Of a DNA stretch of 12,947 nucleotides, positions 1-6,185 are shown piece after piece. The stretch lies in NCBI GenBank assembly GCA_900550815.1, contig URTW01000039.1:1-12947 (forward strand), written 5' to 3'. Position 1 is the first letter of the stretch; every line of letters starts with the position of its first letter. The position numbers and the translations under genes are program-made. The stretch is from an uncultured Collinsella sp. (GTDB taxonomy: Bacteria > Actinomycetota > Coriobacteriia > Coriobacteriales > Coriobacteriaceae). The notes under the pieces are model-generated. The model was not told the origin of the DNA and did not search any database. It saw only the letters and a list, made by a program, of their open reading frames with translations.

Positions 1-1
1 G

Positions 2-43
2 AGGAAGAAGGGCGTGAAGGGAGCGAAGAGCGTTGCTGCCTAG
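2..43 (+). CDS. possible C-terminal tail of an off-window gene (partial)
   Basis: Reading from base 2, thirteen codons give a basic, Ala/Gly-rich tail (RKKGVKGAKSVAA) ending in TAG at 41-43. Composition and GC-rich codons would suit the end of a chromosomal gene, but frame 1 is also open to a TAG at 46-48, so the frame is not certain. No domain is visible and the product cannot be named. It would be convergent with the small ORF at 45-116. Confidence 0.3.
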   Translation, partial: RKKGVKGAKSVAA

Positions 44-44
44 G

Positions 45-116
45 CTAGCCCCTTGTCACACAAACTACCGAAGCCTCCGATTTATCGCTGGCCAGCTCGA
101 TTTCCTCTTTCTCCAT
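45..116 (-). CDS. 23-residue small ORF with a very strong ribosome binding site
   Basis: On the minus strand an ATG at 116-114 opens 23 codons ending in TAG (47-45). The peptide starts MEKEEIELASDK, acidic and charged, and ends VVCVTRG with one Cys. What argues for translation is AAGGAGGTGA at 131-122, ten bases matching the anti-Shine-Dalgarno, with eight bases between AGGAGG and the ATG. I do not recognise the peptide. It could be a free small protein, a leader peptide, a modified-peptide precursor, or the 5' stub of a longer gene cut off by rearrangement. No partner gene is visible because the window ends 44 bases downstream. Confidence 0.4.
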   Translation of the reverse strand: MEKEEIELASDKSEASVVCVTRG

Positions 117-121
117 TTTCG

Positions 122-131
122 TCACCTCCTT
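122..131 (-). promoter_or_regulatory. near-perfect Shine-Dalgarno for the small ORF
   Basis: The minus strand reads AAGGAGGTGA, extended complementarity to the 3' end of 16S rRNA and stronger than the sites in front of the housekeeping genes here (for example AAGAAAGG before efp). It decides the start of the 23-codon ORF at 116. Confidence 0.5.
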
Positions 132-650
132 TTCATGTATGAGTTAAAAAACTAGTGGCTTTCTGGAAACAGCCAGGATCAATGCTAAACGATGATTTTA
201 GATTCAACGTCGGGACCGGTTGTTTTTATGAATATGATGCCAATGCACGAACAAAAGCAGTTAGCCTTTTCAGCACTGTTGCGGCTTATGCAATCACATG
301 AGTCCTAGGCCCTTTCGACACCACCTGTATTGCGAATCAGCACCGCTGCCTTCCCGACTGAATATTGCCGTCAGGCACCGCTATTAAATGCATCTCCAGG
401 CACCCCGTTACACTCGTGCCGCCATGCGGTCGACTGAACGAGGAGGTTCAACATAGACGCGATCTGGGCCGACATGGGAGAGACCATCATGCGGCAGCGC
501 TGCAGATGGAGCGCTAGCAATAAAAGGGCACAGGGACCAGCGTCTGCCAGATGCCCGCACACGATAACGGCGGTGCTGTTACACGATATTCAGCAGTGCT
601 TAAGCTAGCAGATACTCAATCACACGCATGGCAGGGGTAACAGCACGGGT
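132..650. other. gene-poor accessory stretch
   Basis: No ORF here has a recognisable domain together with a plausible start. A 63-codon minus-strand ORF (562-371) and a plus-strand ORF from 474 have no useful ribosome binding site or family resemblance. A short palindrome, GCAGCGCTGC (494-503), and an inverted repeat at 573-646 are present. The right-hand part probably belongs to the end of the IS110-type element next door; the left part may be debris of earlier insertions. Confidence 0.4.
573..646. repeat. 10-bp inverted repeat downstream of the transposase remnant
   Basis: GTGCTGTTAC (573-582) is the exact reverse complement of GTAACAGCAC (637-646), with 54 bases between. Inside lies the palindrome GCTTAAGC (598-605). 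The pair sits just downstream, in transposase orientation, of the IS110-type stop codon at 773. It could be a subterminal repeat or part of a structured RNA at the end of the element; this is inference. Confidence 0.4.
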
Positions 651-1055
651 GTTCCTATAGTTTTGTCAACCGGGGAATGCCGTTCGCGAGATCGAATCGC
701 GAAATGCTGACGCCAGGCCTTTCGACCGGCGGACTCCAGCCTGTTCGGAGTGCTGTGCTTCGACTAGGTGGCTTAGGGCACCCTGTCCCGTATGATCGCG
801 TAGGTGACCTTCAACCTCTTTCGCGTCAGCGCTTTGAGTGCCTTGCCGTGCGGTATGCCTCGTTCTCGGCACCTGGCGTAGTGGTCGCCCCATCTTCCCT
901 CTGTCCGGGCAAGGCAGTTGCACGAGAATATGAGCAGGTTCTTCAGCCTTTTGTTGCCTTGGCGCGATGCCGTCACCGAGGAGATCGAGGTCTCCGACTG
1001 GCGGTTGTGCGGCGCCAGGCCGCAGTACGACGCGAGCCTGTCGTGGCTTGACTCG
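650..1055 (-). mobile_element. remnant of an IS110-type insertion sequence (3' part)
   Basis: The stretch contains the transposase tail and a short downstream non-coding end (about 650-772). The 5' half of the element is missing. IS110 elements lack long terminal inverted repeats, so the outer edge cannot be fixed by eye and both limits are estimates. The missing half may have been lost when the repeat-plus-ATPase segment to the right was joined. Confidence 0.5.
773..1051 (-). pseudogene. IS110-family transposase, C-terminal fragment
   Basis: The minus-strand frame ending at TAA (775-773) encodes about 90 residues with the hallmark C-terminal domain of IS110/IS116/IS902 transposases (Transposase_20). 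Visible are HDRLASYCGLAPHNRQS, then SRQGNKRLKNLLIFSCN, then an HYARCRERG stretch, GKALKALTRKRLKV and YAIIRD. Full proteins are roughly 300 to 450 residues with an N-terminal DEDD RuvC-like domain, so the catalytic half is missing. The frame stays open upstream to about 1101, but family resemblance stops near 1050, where the sequence changes to AT-rich repeats. That places the breakpoint at about 1050-1060. The remnant cannot transpose on its own. Confidence 0.8.
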
Positions 1056-1063
1056 GCATGTTC

Positions 1064-1154
1064 AATCTGTTTCGTTAACTGAAATGCGTAAATCTGGTTA
1101 ATCGAAAAAGCAAAATCTGGTTAAATGAAAACGGTAAATTTAGTTAAACGCGCT
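1064..1154 (+). repeat. four direct repeats with a 23-bp period before the ATPase gene
   Basis: GTTAA recurs at 1074, 1097, 1120 and 1143, exactly 23 bases apart. The better copies share a longer core: AAATCTGGTTAA at 1090-1101 and 1113-1124, and AAATTTAGTTAA at 1136-1147. The first copy is degenerate (AATCTGTTTCGTTAA, 1064-1078). The array ends within about 25 bases of the ATPase start, so it occupies the promoter or leader. About two helical turns per unit would put the sites on nearly the same face of the DNA. An autoregulatory operator is a reasonable inference; spacers between arrays, as in CRISPR, are absent. Confidence 0.75.
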
Positions 1155-1174
1155 GGTAATCAATGGTGAAGAAT

Positions 1175-2440
1175 ATGCCAAAAAAGTACTACACTCGAAT
1201 TATCGAAAATGAGCTCGACCAGATGCTAGGGATATTCGGTGCCGTTCTCATCGAAGGACCGAAATGGTGTGGAAAGACAACCACAGCCGGGACCCGTGCG
1301 GCGTCCAGGCTCCTTCTCATGGACCCGTCGCGCAACTTCGAGAATCGCTTGCGTGCCGAGACGGACCCGGCGCTTGCCGTTTCCGGCGAGGTGCCGCGGC
1401 TGATCGACGAATGGCAGGAGGTTCCGAAACTTTGGGACGCGGCGCGGATTGAGTGCGACACCCGCGGCGGCGAGCCTGGCCAGTTCATATTTACGGGGTC
1501 GGCGACACCGCGAGACAATGAGCGGCCGATGCACAGTGGCGCTGGAAGGTTCGCTAAATTGCGCATGGATACCATGACGCTTTTCGAACTTGGGAAATCT
1601 AGCGGCGCGGTTAAGCTGTCGGGCATTATTTCTGGCGAAAAGTTCAATGGCGCTTTCGGATCGTTGGATTCTGCCTCGATTGCCGAGTGCGTTGTCCGTG
1701 GTGGATGGCCCGCGGCGGTCGGTCGCGATGCGCTGGCTGCGTCGGCGATGGCGAAACGTTACATCGGCATAGTCGCCGAAGAAGATTTGTCTCGTGTTGA
1801 TGGCTCTCGACGCGATCCCGAAAAGGTCAAGGCTGTCATCGAATCGCTTGCGCGCAATGAATCCACTTTGGCGACACTCAAGACGCTCGTAGCTGATCTT
1901 GGTGGAGAGGTATCGAGACAAACGGCGGCATCGTATATATCTCTTCTCGCACGGGTTAGCTTCGTTCGCGATATTCCCGCGTGGAATCCAGCAATGAGAT
2001 CTCCGGTGCACTTAAGAGAATCAAAGAAGCATCATCTTGCTGACCCGTCACTGGCGGCCGCTGCGCTCGGGGCGACTCCGGAGACCTTGCTGCTAGATTT
2101 CAAGACGCTTGGACTACTTTTTGAATCGCTGGCACTCCATGATTTGTGGGTCTATGCGCGAGCAAACGGCATGAGCCTCTACCACTATCACGATTCTCGT
2201 GATCTAGAGGTCGATGCAGTCATTGCGGCTCCTGGTGGGACCTGGATCCCGGTCGAAGTTAAGCTCAGCTCCGCTCAAATCGAAGAGGCATCTGACAATC
2301 TTGTTGCTGTCGAGGAACGTATGGTTGCCGCCGGAAACAACCCGCCGGTTTCTAAAGTAGCGATTATTGGATTTGGCTCACAAGCCTATGTTACCGACCG
2401 CGGTGGCCAAGTTGTTCCCTTGGATGTTCTTGCGCCGTAA
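1175..2440 (+). CDS. AAA_14 / DUF4143 family ATP-binding protein
   Basis: The product has the two-part layout of the AAA_14-DUF4143 family. Counting from an in-frame ATG at 1163, the N-terminal ATPase has Walker A GPKWCGKTT (32-40), Walker B LIDEWQEV (80-87) and a sensor-1-like FIFTGSATP (108-116). The C-terminal DUF4143 region has LFES (319-322), LEVDAVI (348-354) and IPVEVK (362-367), a spacing typical of a PD-(D/E)XK nuclease-like fold. I prefer the ATG at 1175 (MPKKYYTRII) because family members begin this way and GGTGA lies five bases upstream; the 1163 ATG has no such site. Length, about 421 residues, is normal. The biological role of the family is unsettled, with links to mobile DNA and defence proposed. 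Codon use is less GC-biased than in the operons to the right, suggesting horizontal gain. It appears intact and stands alone. Confidence 0.9.
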   Translation: MPKKYYTRIIENELDQMLGIFGAVLIEGPKWCGKTTTAGTRAASRLLLMDPSRNFENRLRAETDPALAVSGEVPRLIDEWQEVPKLWDAARIECDTRGGEPGQFIFTGSATPRDNERPMHSGAGRFAKLRMDTMTLFELGKSSGAVKLSGIISGEKFNGAFGSLDSASIAECVVRGGWPAAVGRDALAASAMAKRYIGIVAEEDLSRVDGSRRDPEKVKAVIESLARNESTLATLKTLVADLGGEVSRQTAASYISLLARVSFVRDIPAWNPAMRSPVHLRESKKHHLADPSLAAAALGATPETLLLDFKTLGLLFESLALHDLWVYARANGMSLYHYHDSRDLEVDAVIAAPGGTWIPVEVKLSSAQIEEASDNLVAVEERMVAAGNNPPVSKVAIIGFGSQAYVTDRGGQVVPLDVLAP

Positions 2441-2472
2441 TGCTGTTGGCGAAGTGAAATCGACGCCGCAGT

Positions 2473-2500
2473 TTTTAGATCTGGTTTCTGAGATCTAAAA
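2473..2500. repeat. perfect 10-bp inverted repeat after the ATPase gene
   Basis: TTTTAGATCT (2473-2482) and AGATCTAAAA (2491-2500) flank an eight-base loop, 32 bases after the ATPase stop. No T-run follows on either strand, so it is not a classical terminator. GATCTGGTT inside it partly resembles the AAATCTGGTTAA repeat core upstream of the gene. Confidence 0.5.
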
Positions 2501-2548
2501 CGCGAAACTCAAAATCTCATCGTCTGGTTCTTCGTTTGATTCGAATCG

Positions 2549-2595
2549 CGCCCGCGCAAAAGTCAAAGCGACTCGCGCGGGCGTTTCGTTTTTTC
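2549..2595 (+). terminator. Rho-independent terminator of the ATPase gene
   Basis: A perfect 9-bp stem, CGCCCGCGC (2549-2557) with GCGCGGGCG (2575-2583), is followed by TTTCGTTTTTT. The 17-base loop can form a small inner stem (AGTC with GACT). It lies about 110 bases after the ATPase stop, with no other plus-strand gene between. Confidence 0.8.
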
Positions 2596-2678
2596 GCCTC
2601 GTTTTTCATTTCGGATTTCGAATCGATTCAAAACAATTGAAATGACGATAAAGACGAGGCATCCTGATGTATGTCGGA

Positions 2679-2709
2679 ATATAGATAGGACAAAACGTAT
2701 CATCTATAT
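2679..2709. repeat. 8-bp inverted repeat ATATAGAT/ATCTATAT
   Basis: ATATAGAT (2679-2686) pairs perfectly with ATCTATAT (2702-2709) across 15 bases. An alternative pairing, GATA with TATC (2684-2687 and 2698-2701), is also available. It is AT-rich and the function is unknown. Confidence 0.4.
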
Positions 2710-2730
2710 CGCTTCTATGAAACCCGATGC

Positions 2731-2777
2731 AAGTTCTTCTCAATCTCGAAATAGATTGAAGGCATTGAGAAGAACTT
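2731..2777. repeat. perfect 14-bp inverted repeat with an alternative inner hairpin
   Basis: AAGTTCTTCTCAAT (2731-2744) and ATTGAGAAGAACTT (2764-2777) are exact reverse complements with a 19-base loop. The loop overlaps a second possible hairpin, CAATCT (2741-2746) with AGATTG (2753-2758), which shares CAAT with the outer arm, so both cannot form fully at once. No T-run follows (downstream is ACACTACAAAAATC). It may be a small RNA fold, a miniature-element end or a protein site. Confidence 0.55.
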
Positions 2778-2905
2778 TACACTACAAAAATCGTAGGTCT
2801 GCCACCTAGACAGAAGAAGTGATTTTGTATGCGGAATCTTGCATTTTGAAAACCGGGCCAACTATGAGGTGTGAGTCGGGCTCGGTAAAGCGCGGGGGAA
2901 ATGAG

Positions 2906-2943
2906 ATAGGCTGCGCGTCATCAGAGAGTGGCGCGCAGCCTAT
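2906..2943. repeat. perfect 12-bp GC-rich inverted repeat
   Basis: ATAGGCTGCGCG (2906-2917) and CGCGCAGCCTAT (2932-2943) pair perfectly across a 14-base loop, giving a very stable hairpin. Neither strand has a terminator T-run after it. A TTGACC hexamer begins at 2943, so it could sit just upstream of a weak plus-strand promoter, but no matching gene follows. Confidence 0.55.
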
Positions 2944-2969
2944 TGACCTGCTTTCGTATGACGGATGCT

Positions 2970-3278
2970 TTAGAGGATCCAGGGGCCAAGTGGGTTGCCA
3001 TCTGCGGAGCAGTCTTGAATCGTTAGGATGGGATTTTGAAAGGGCTGTCTCTCCCTCCACGCCTTCAAGTGATAGGTGCAGACGCGGTCGTAGTGGATTT
3101 TTTTGTATGCGCGCGATATCTCTTTTACAGCCTCCGCTTTGCTGGAATATTTTCCTGGAGCATGTGCAACAGATGTGCATGCGATACCGTCGATCCAGCC
3201 AGATTGGGGTCCGAGGTTAAAGCTCGAGATTATTGTCAAGACACCATTGAGGCCAGCTTGGGTTAATACTCGCGCCAC
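2970..3278 (-). CDS. doubtful hypothetical ORF, possibly a decayed gene
   Basis: A 102-codon minus-strand ORF, open upstream to about 3300, encodes a soluble-looking peptide. It includes an amphipathic stretch (SSKAEAVKEISRAYKK, about residues 44-59) and a C-terminus ending NPLGPWIL. I do not recognise a family. It would need a GTG start at 3278 without a Shine-Dalgarno, so if real it may be a 5'-truncated remnant. A competing plus-strand ORF (3103-3366) covers much of the same DNA and ends 43 bases before a terminator. I cannot decide between them by eye, and both may be non-coding. Confidence 0.2.
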   Translation of the reverse strand: MARVLTQAGLNGVLTIISSFNLGPQSGWIDGIACTSVAHAPGKYSSKAEAVKEISRAYKKIHYDRVCTYHLKAWRERQPFQNPILTIQDCSADGNPLGPWIL

Positions 3279-3351
3279 CGGTTCTAACGGTGAATATTTT
3301 TCTCAGGTTCAAGCTACTGGGGTTGGATCCGTGGAAACATGGCGTTGCAAC

Positions 3352-3373
3352 TATCAAATTAGATAATTTGATA
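3352..3373. promoter_or_regulatory. 22-bp operator-like perfect dyad
   Basis: TATCAAATTA and TAATTTGATA are 10-bp perfect arms separated by GA. Size, symmetry and AT content are typical of a site for a dimeric repressor rather than of an RNA hairpin. It lies 36 bases before the terminator and 138 bases before the alaS start. The bound protein is unknown and no regulator gene is visible nearby. Confidence 0.4.
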
Positions 3374-3408
3374 TAAACGTCACATCTAAATAACGTGCAC
3401 TTTCGCTG

Positions 3409-3438
3409 GAGGGTCGCTGTTTGGCGGCCCTCTTTTTT
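3409..3438 (+). terminator. Rho-independent terminator upstream of alaS
   Basis: The stem GAGGGTCGC (3409-3417) with GCGGCCCTC (3424-3432) forms nine pairs including one G-T wobble around a six-base loop, followed by six T (3433-3438). It insulates the alaS operon from the accessory region. No convincing plus-strand gene ends just before it, so it may have served an ancestral neighbour. I see no T-box motif that would make it an alaS attenuator. Confidence 0.75.
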
Positions 3439-3464
3439 GCACAGGCGCGGTGGGATGGTAATAT
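3437..3464 (+). promoter_or_regulatory. alaS operon promoter (sigma-70 type)
   Basis: TTGCAC (3437-3442), a 16-base spacer and TAATAT (3459-3464) with an upstream TG (3456-3457) form an extended -10 promoter. The -35 box overlaps the last two T of the terminator tail. Transcription would start near 3471, giving a leader of about 40 bases before alaS. Confidence 0.6.
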
Positions 3465-3510
3465 CGTTACGTTTGAACTGTTTCGATGTGAAACCGAGGA
3501 GATTCCCTCT

Positions 3511-6168
3511 ATGAGTGCTGACTACCCGTCAATGACTACGGCCGAGATCCGCTCCAAGTTCCTCAACTTCTTTGAGGAGCGCGGTCTTAAGCTCTATCCT
3601 TCTTCGTCCCTCGTCCCCGATGATCCCTCGCTGCTGCTTGCCAACGCCGGCATGAACCAGTTTAAGGAGTACTACCAGGGCAAGAAGACCATGAAGGAGA
3701 TCGGCGCGATCTCTTGCCAGAAGTGCGTCCGCACCAACGACATCGACTGCATCGGCGAGGACGGCCGTCACTTGTCGTTCTTCGAGATGCTCGGCGATTT
3801 CTCTTTTGGCGGCGTCTCCAAGGAGCAGGCTTGCGCATGGGCCTTTGAGCTCATCACCAAGGAGTTCAAGCTGCCGCTCGACCGCCTGTACTTCACCGTC
3901 TTTACCGAGGACGACGAGACCCATGACGTGTGGCGTTCCCTGGGCGTTGCCGAGGACCACATTTCCCGCCTGGGCGAGGACGACAACTTCTGGGCCGCTG
4001 GCCCCACCGGCCCCTGCGGTCCGTGCTCCGAGATCTACTTTGACATGGGCGAGGAGGTCGGCTGCGGCAGCCCCGACTGCAAGCCCGGCTGCGACTGCGA
4101 CCGCTTCCTTGAGTTCTGGAACCTTGTGTTTACCCAGTACGACCGTCAGGAGGACGGCTCCATGCCGGAGCTGCCGCACCGCAACCTCGATACGGGCATG
4201 GGCCTGGAGCGCATGGCCGCCATCATGCAGCACAAGACCGCCAATTACGACGGCGACTTGATGCAGCATCTCATCAAGCTGGGCGAGGAGATCAGCGGCA
4301 AGACCTATGACGCCGATGATTACTCCGGCGCCAGCCGCTCGCTGCGCATCATCGCCGATCACTCCCGTGCCGTCGACTTTATGATTTCCGACGGCATCCT
4401 CCCCGGTAACGAGGGTCGCGAGTACGTCCTTCGCCGTCTGCTCCGCCGTGCCGTGTTCCACGGTCGCCTGCTGGGTATCGAGGGTGCCTTCCTGACCAAG
4501 TTCATCGACGAGGTCAACGCTCAGATGGGCGAGGCCTATCCTGAGCTGCTCAAGAACGTCGCGCTCGTCAAGGGTATCGTCGCCTCCGAGGAGGAGCGTT
4601 TCTCCACGACGCGCGACAACGGGCGCGTCTACCGGGAGGAGGCCCTGGCAGCGCTTGCCGAGGGTGCTGTGCTTCCGGGCGATGTTGCCTTTAAGCTTCA
4701 CGACACCTTTGGTTTCCCCATCGACCTGACCGTCGAGATCGCCGGCACCGCTGGCCACGATGTCGACATGGACGGCTTTACCGCCTGCATGGAGGACCAG
4801 AAGGCCCGCGCCCGCGCTAACGCAAAGGGCGATGCCTGGGGCAGCTTCAATGACGTGTGGGTCGAGCTTTCCGACAAGGTCGCAGCGACCGAGTTCGACG
4901 GCTATGACAACGATGTGATCGAGGGCGCCAAGGTTGTCGCCATCGTTCGTAACGGCGAGTCCGTCGAGTCCGCTGCCGCCAGCGAGGACGTTGAGGTCGT
5001 GCTCGACCGCACCCCGTTCTACGCCGAGATGGGTGGCCAGCAGGGCGATGCCGGAAAGCTTTCAGCCGAGGGCGTTGTTCTTACCGTATCCGATACCAAG
5101 AACCACAACAGCCTGTATGCCCACGTCGCCCACGTTGCCGAGGGCACGCTGACCGTCGGTGCCACCGTGACCGCCGCGCTCGACGCCGAGCGCCGTGGCT
5201 TCCTGCGCCGCAACCACACCGCCACCCACCTGCTCGACGCCGCCCTTAAGCAGGTCCTGGGCGAGCACGTCTCCCAGGCCGGCTCGCTGGTGACGCCCGA
5301 GCACCTGCGCTTTGACTTTACACACTTCGAGGCCCTGTCCTCCGAGCAGCTCAAGGCTGTCGAGGACCTGGTCAACCAGCAGATCTTCGCTTCCAAGCCG
5401 GTCGTGACCCGTGTCATGGGCATCGACGAGGCTAAGGCTGCCGGCGCTGTCGCTCTGTTTGGCGAGAAGTATGGCGACGTCGTCCGCGTTGTCTCCGTGG
5501 GCGCTGAGGACCAGCCGTTCTCCCGCGAACTCTGCGGTGGCACACACGCTGCCTACACCGCCGTGATCGGCCTGTTCAAGATCATTTCCGAGTCCTCCAC
5601 GGGCTCCAATGTCCGCCGTATCGAGGCCGTGACCTCTAAGGGTGCCCTCGACTATATGGCCGACCGCCTGGCACTCGTTGACGCCGCTGCTACTGCGCTC
5701 AAGTGCCGCGTCGACGAGGTTCCCGCTCGCGTGGAGAACCTGCAGGCCGAGCTGCGCGAGACGTCCAATAAGCTCAAGAAGGCTCTGACCGGTGGCTCCT
5801 CCGACGCCATCTCCAGCGCCATCGAGGGCGCCGTCGAGCTGAATGGCTACAAGCTCGTTGTTGCTGAGCTTCAGGGTCTCGAGGCCGCTGACCTGCGCAA
5901 CGTTTGGGATACCGTGCACCAGAAGGTCGCCGGCCCTGTCGCCTGCGTTGTTGCCAGCGTGACTGAGAAGGGCACTCCGGCCCTGCTCGCTGCCGGCTCC
6001 GATGACGCCGTCAAGGCCGGTTTCCACGCCGGTAACGTGATCAAGCAGATCGCGGGTCTGGTCGACGGTCGCGGTGGCGGTCGTCCCAACATGGCCCAGG
6101 CCGGTGGCAAGAACGCTGCCGGCATCGCCGATGCCCTCGCGGCCGCTAAGACCGCGCTCGGCGCCTAA
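3511..6168 (+). CDS. alaS: alanine--tRNA ligase
   Basis: This cytoplasmic class II synthetase charges tRNA-Ala and hydrolyses mischarged Ser/Gly-tRNA-Ala. The 885-residue product has the usual length and all domains. These are the class II core near the N-terminus (TTAEIRSKFLNFFEERG, then NAGMNQFKEYYQG), GPCGPCSEIYFD before residue 180, editing-site HTATH (H569, H573) with CGGTH (C675, H679), and the C-Ala tail GGGRPNMAQAGG. The start is ATG 3511, preceded by GAGGAG nine bases upstream. The frame is open back to 3421, but that extension would run through the promoter and terminator, so it is not coding. It is first in a co-directional operon, with ruvX starting 17 bases after its stop. Confidence 0.98.
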   Translation: MSADYPSMTTAEIRSKFLNFFEERGLKLYPSSSLVPDDPSLLLANAGMNQFKEYYQGKKTMKEIGAISCQKCVRTNDIDCIGEDGRHLSFFEMLGDFSFGGVSKEQACAWAFELITKEFKLPLDRLYFTVFTEDDETHDVWRSLGVAEDHISRLGEDDNFWAAGPTGPCGPCSEIYFDMGEEVGCGSPDCKPGCDCDRFLEFWNLVFTQYDRQEDGSMPELPHRNLDTGMGLERMAAIMQHKTANYDGDLMQHLIKLGEEISGKTYDADDYSGASRSLRIIADHSRAVDFMISDGILPGNEGREYVLRRLLRRAVFHGRLLGIEGAFLTKFIDEVNAQMGEAYPELLKNVALVKGIVASEEERFSTTRDNGRVYREEALAALAEGAVLPGDVAFKLHDTFGFPIDLTVEIAGTAGHDVDMDGFTACMEDQKARARANAKGDAWGSFNDVWVELSDKVAATEFDGYDNDVIEGAKVVAIVRNGESVESAAASEDVEVVLDRTPFYAEMGGQQGDAGKLSAEGVVLTVSDTKNHNSLYAHVAHVAEGTLTVGATVTAALDAERRGFLRRNHTATHLLDAALKQVLGEHVSQAGSLVTPEHLRFDFTHFEALSSEQLKAVEDLVNQQIFASKPVVTRVMGIDEAKAAGAVALFGEKYGDVVRVVSVGAEDQPFSRELCGGTHAAYTAVIGLFKIISESSTGSNVRRIEAVTSKGALDYMADRLALVDAAATALKCRVDEVPARVENLQAELRETSNKLKKALTGGSSDAISSAIEGAVELNGYKLVVAELQGLEAADLRNVWDTVHQKVAGPVACVVASVTEKGTPALLAAGSDDAVKAGFHAGNVIKQIAGLVDGRGGGRPNMAQAGGKNAAGIADALAAAKTALGA

Positions 6169-6185
6169 GAATCTAAGAAGTCGCT

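Larger units (their letters stand above)
2596..3408. other. hairpin-rich, lower-GC intergenic stretch
   Basis: About 800 bases separate the ATPase terminator from the terminator in front of alaS. Several ORFs of 76 to 133 codons overlap here on both strands, but none has a clear domain, start signal or consistent codon bias; the least bad is on the minus strand at 3278-2970. The stretch holds at least four perfect inverted repeats with 8- to 14-bp arms, listed separately. It reads like an insertion hot spot between conserved genes, perhaps containing a decayed gene or small RNAs. Confidence 0.4.

Noticed and set aside
371..562. 63-codon minus-strand ORF
   Set aside because: No ribosome site, no domain, and composition not distinguishable from chance.
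666..923. 85-codon minus-strand ORF and 124-codon plus-strand ORF (677-1051)
   Set aside because: Both are other-frame shadows of the IS110 transposase fragment, whose motifs lie in the minus frame ending at 773.
1064..1154. CRISPR array interpretation of the 23-bp repeats
   Set aside because: Repeats and gaps together make 23 bases, with no room for spacers, and no cas genes are present.
1226..2011. 261-codon minus-strand ORF opposite the ATPase gene
   Set aside because: The plus strand encodes clear Walker A, Walker B and DUF4143 motifs; the minus translation is Arg-rich without family features.
2536..2560. TTCGAATC resembling a tRNA T-loop or attachment site
   Set aside because: Flanking bases do not form a T-stem or acceptor stem; the sequence belongs to the terminator approach.
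3321..3345. T-box-like sequence (GGTTGGATCCGTGG) before alaS
   Set aside because: It departs from the T-box consensus TGGNACCGCG, no specifier stem is visible, and the alaS promoter lies downstream of it.
3103..3366. 87-codon plus-strand ORF ending shortly before a terminator
   Set aside because: Position before the terminator is attractive, but there is no Shine-Dalgarno at ATG 3103, no recognisable domain, and it conflicts with an equally weak minus-strand ORF.
3368..3396. possible promoter TTGATA-17-TAACGT
   Set aside because: Weak -10, and the transcript would hit the terminator at 3409-3438 within about 35 bases.
3529..4758. 409-codon minus-strand ORF opposite alaS, and similar long minus ORFs opposite ruvX/mltG, pepP and efp-nusB
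   Set aside because: They are antisense shadows of GC-rich genes; the plus-strand frames carry all recognisable motifs, and the minus translations are low-complexity with no domains.
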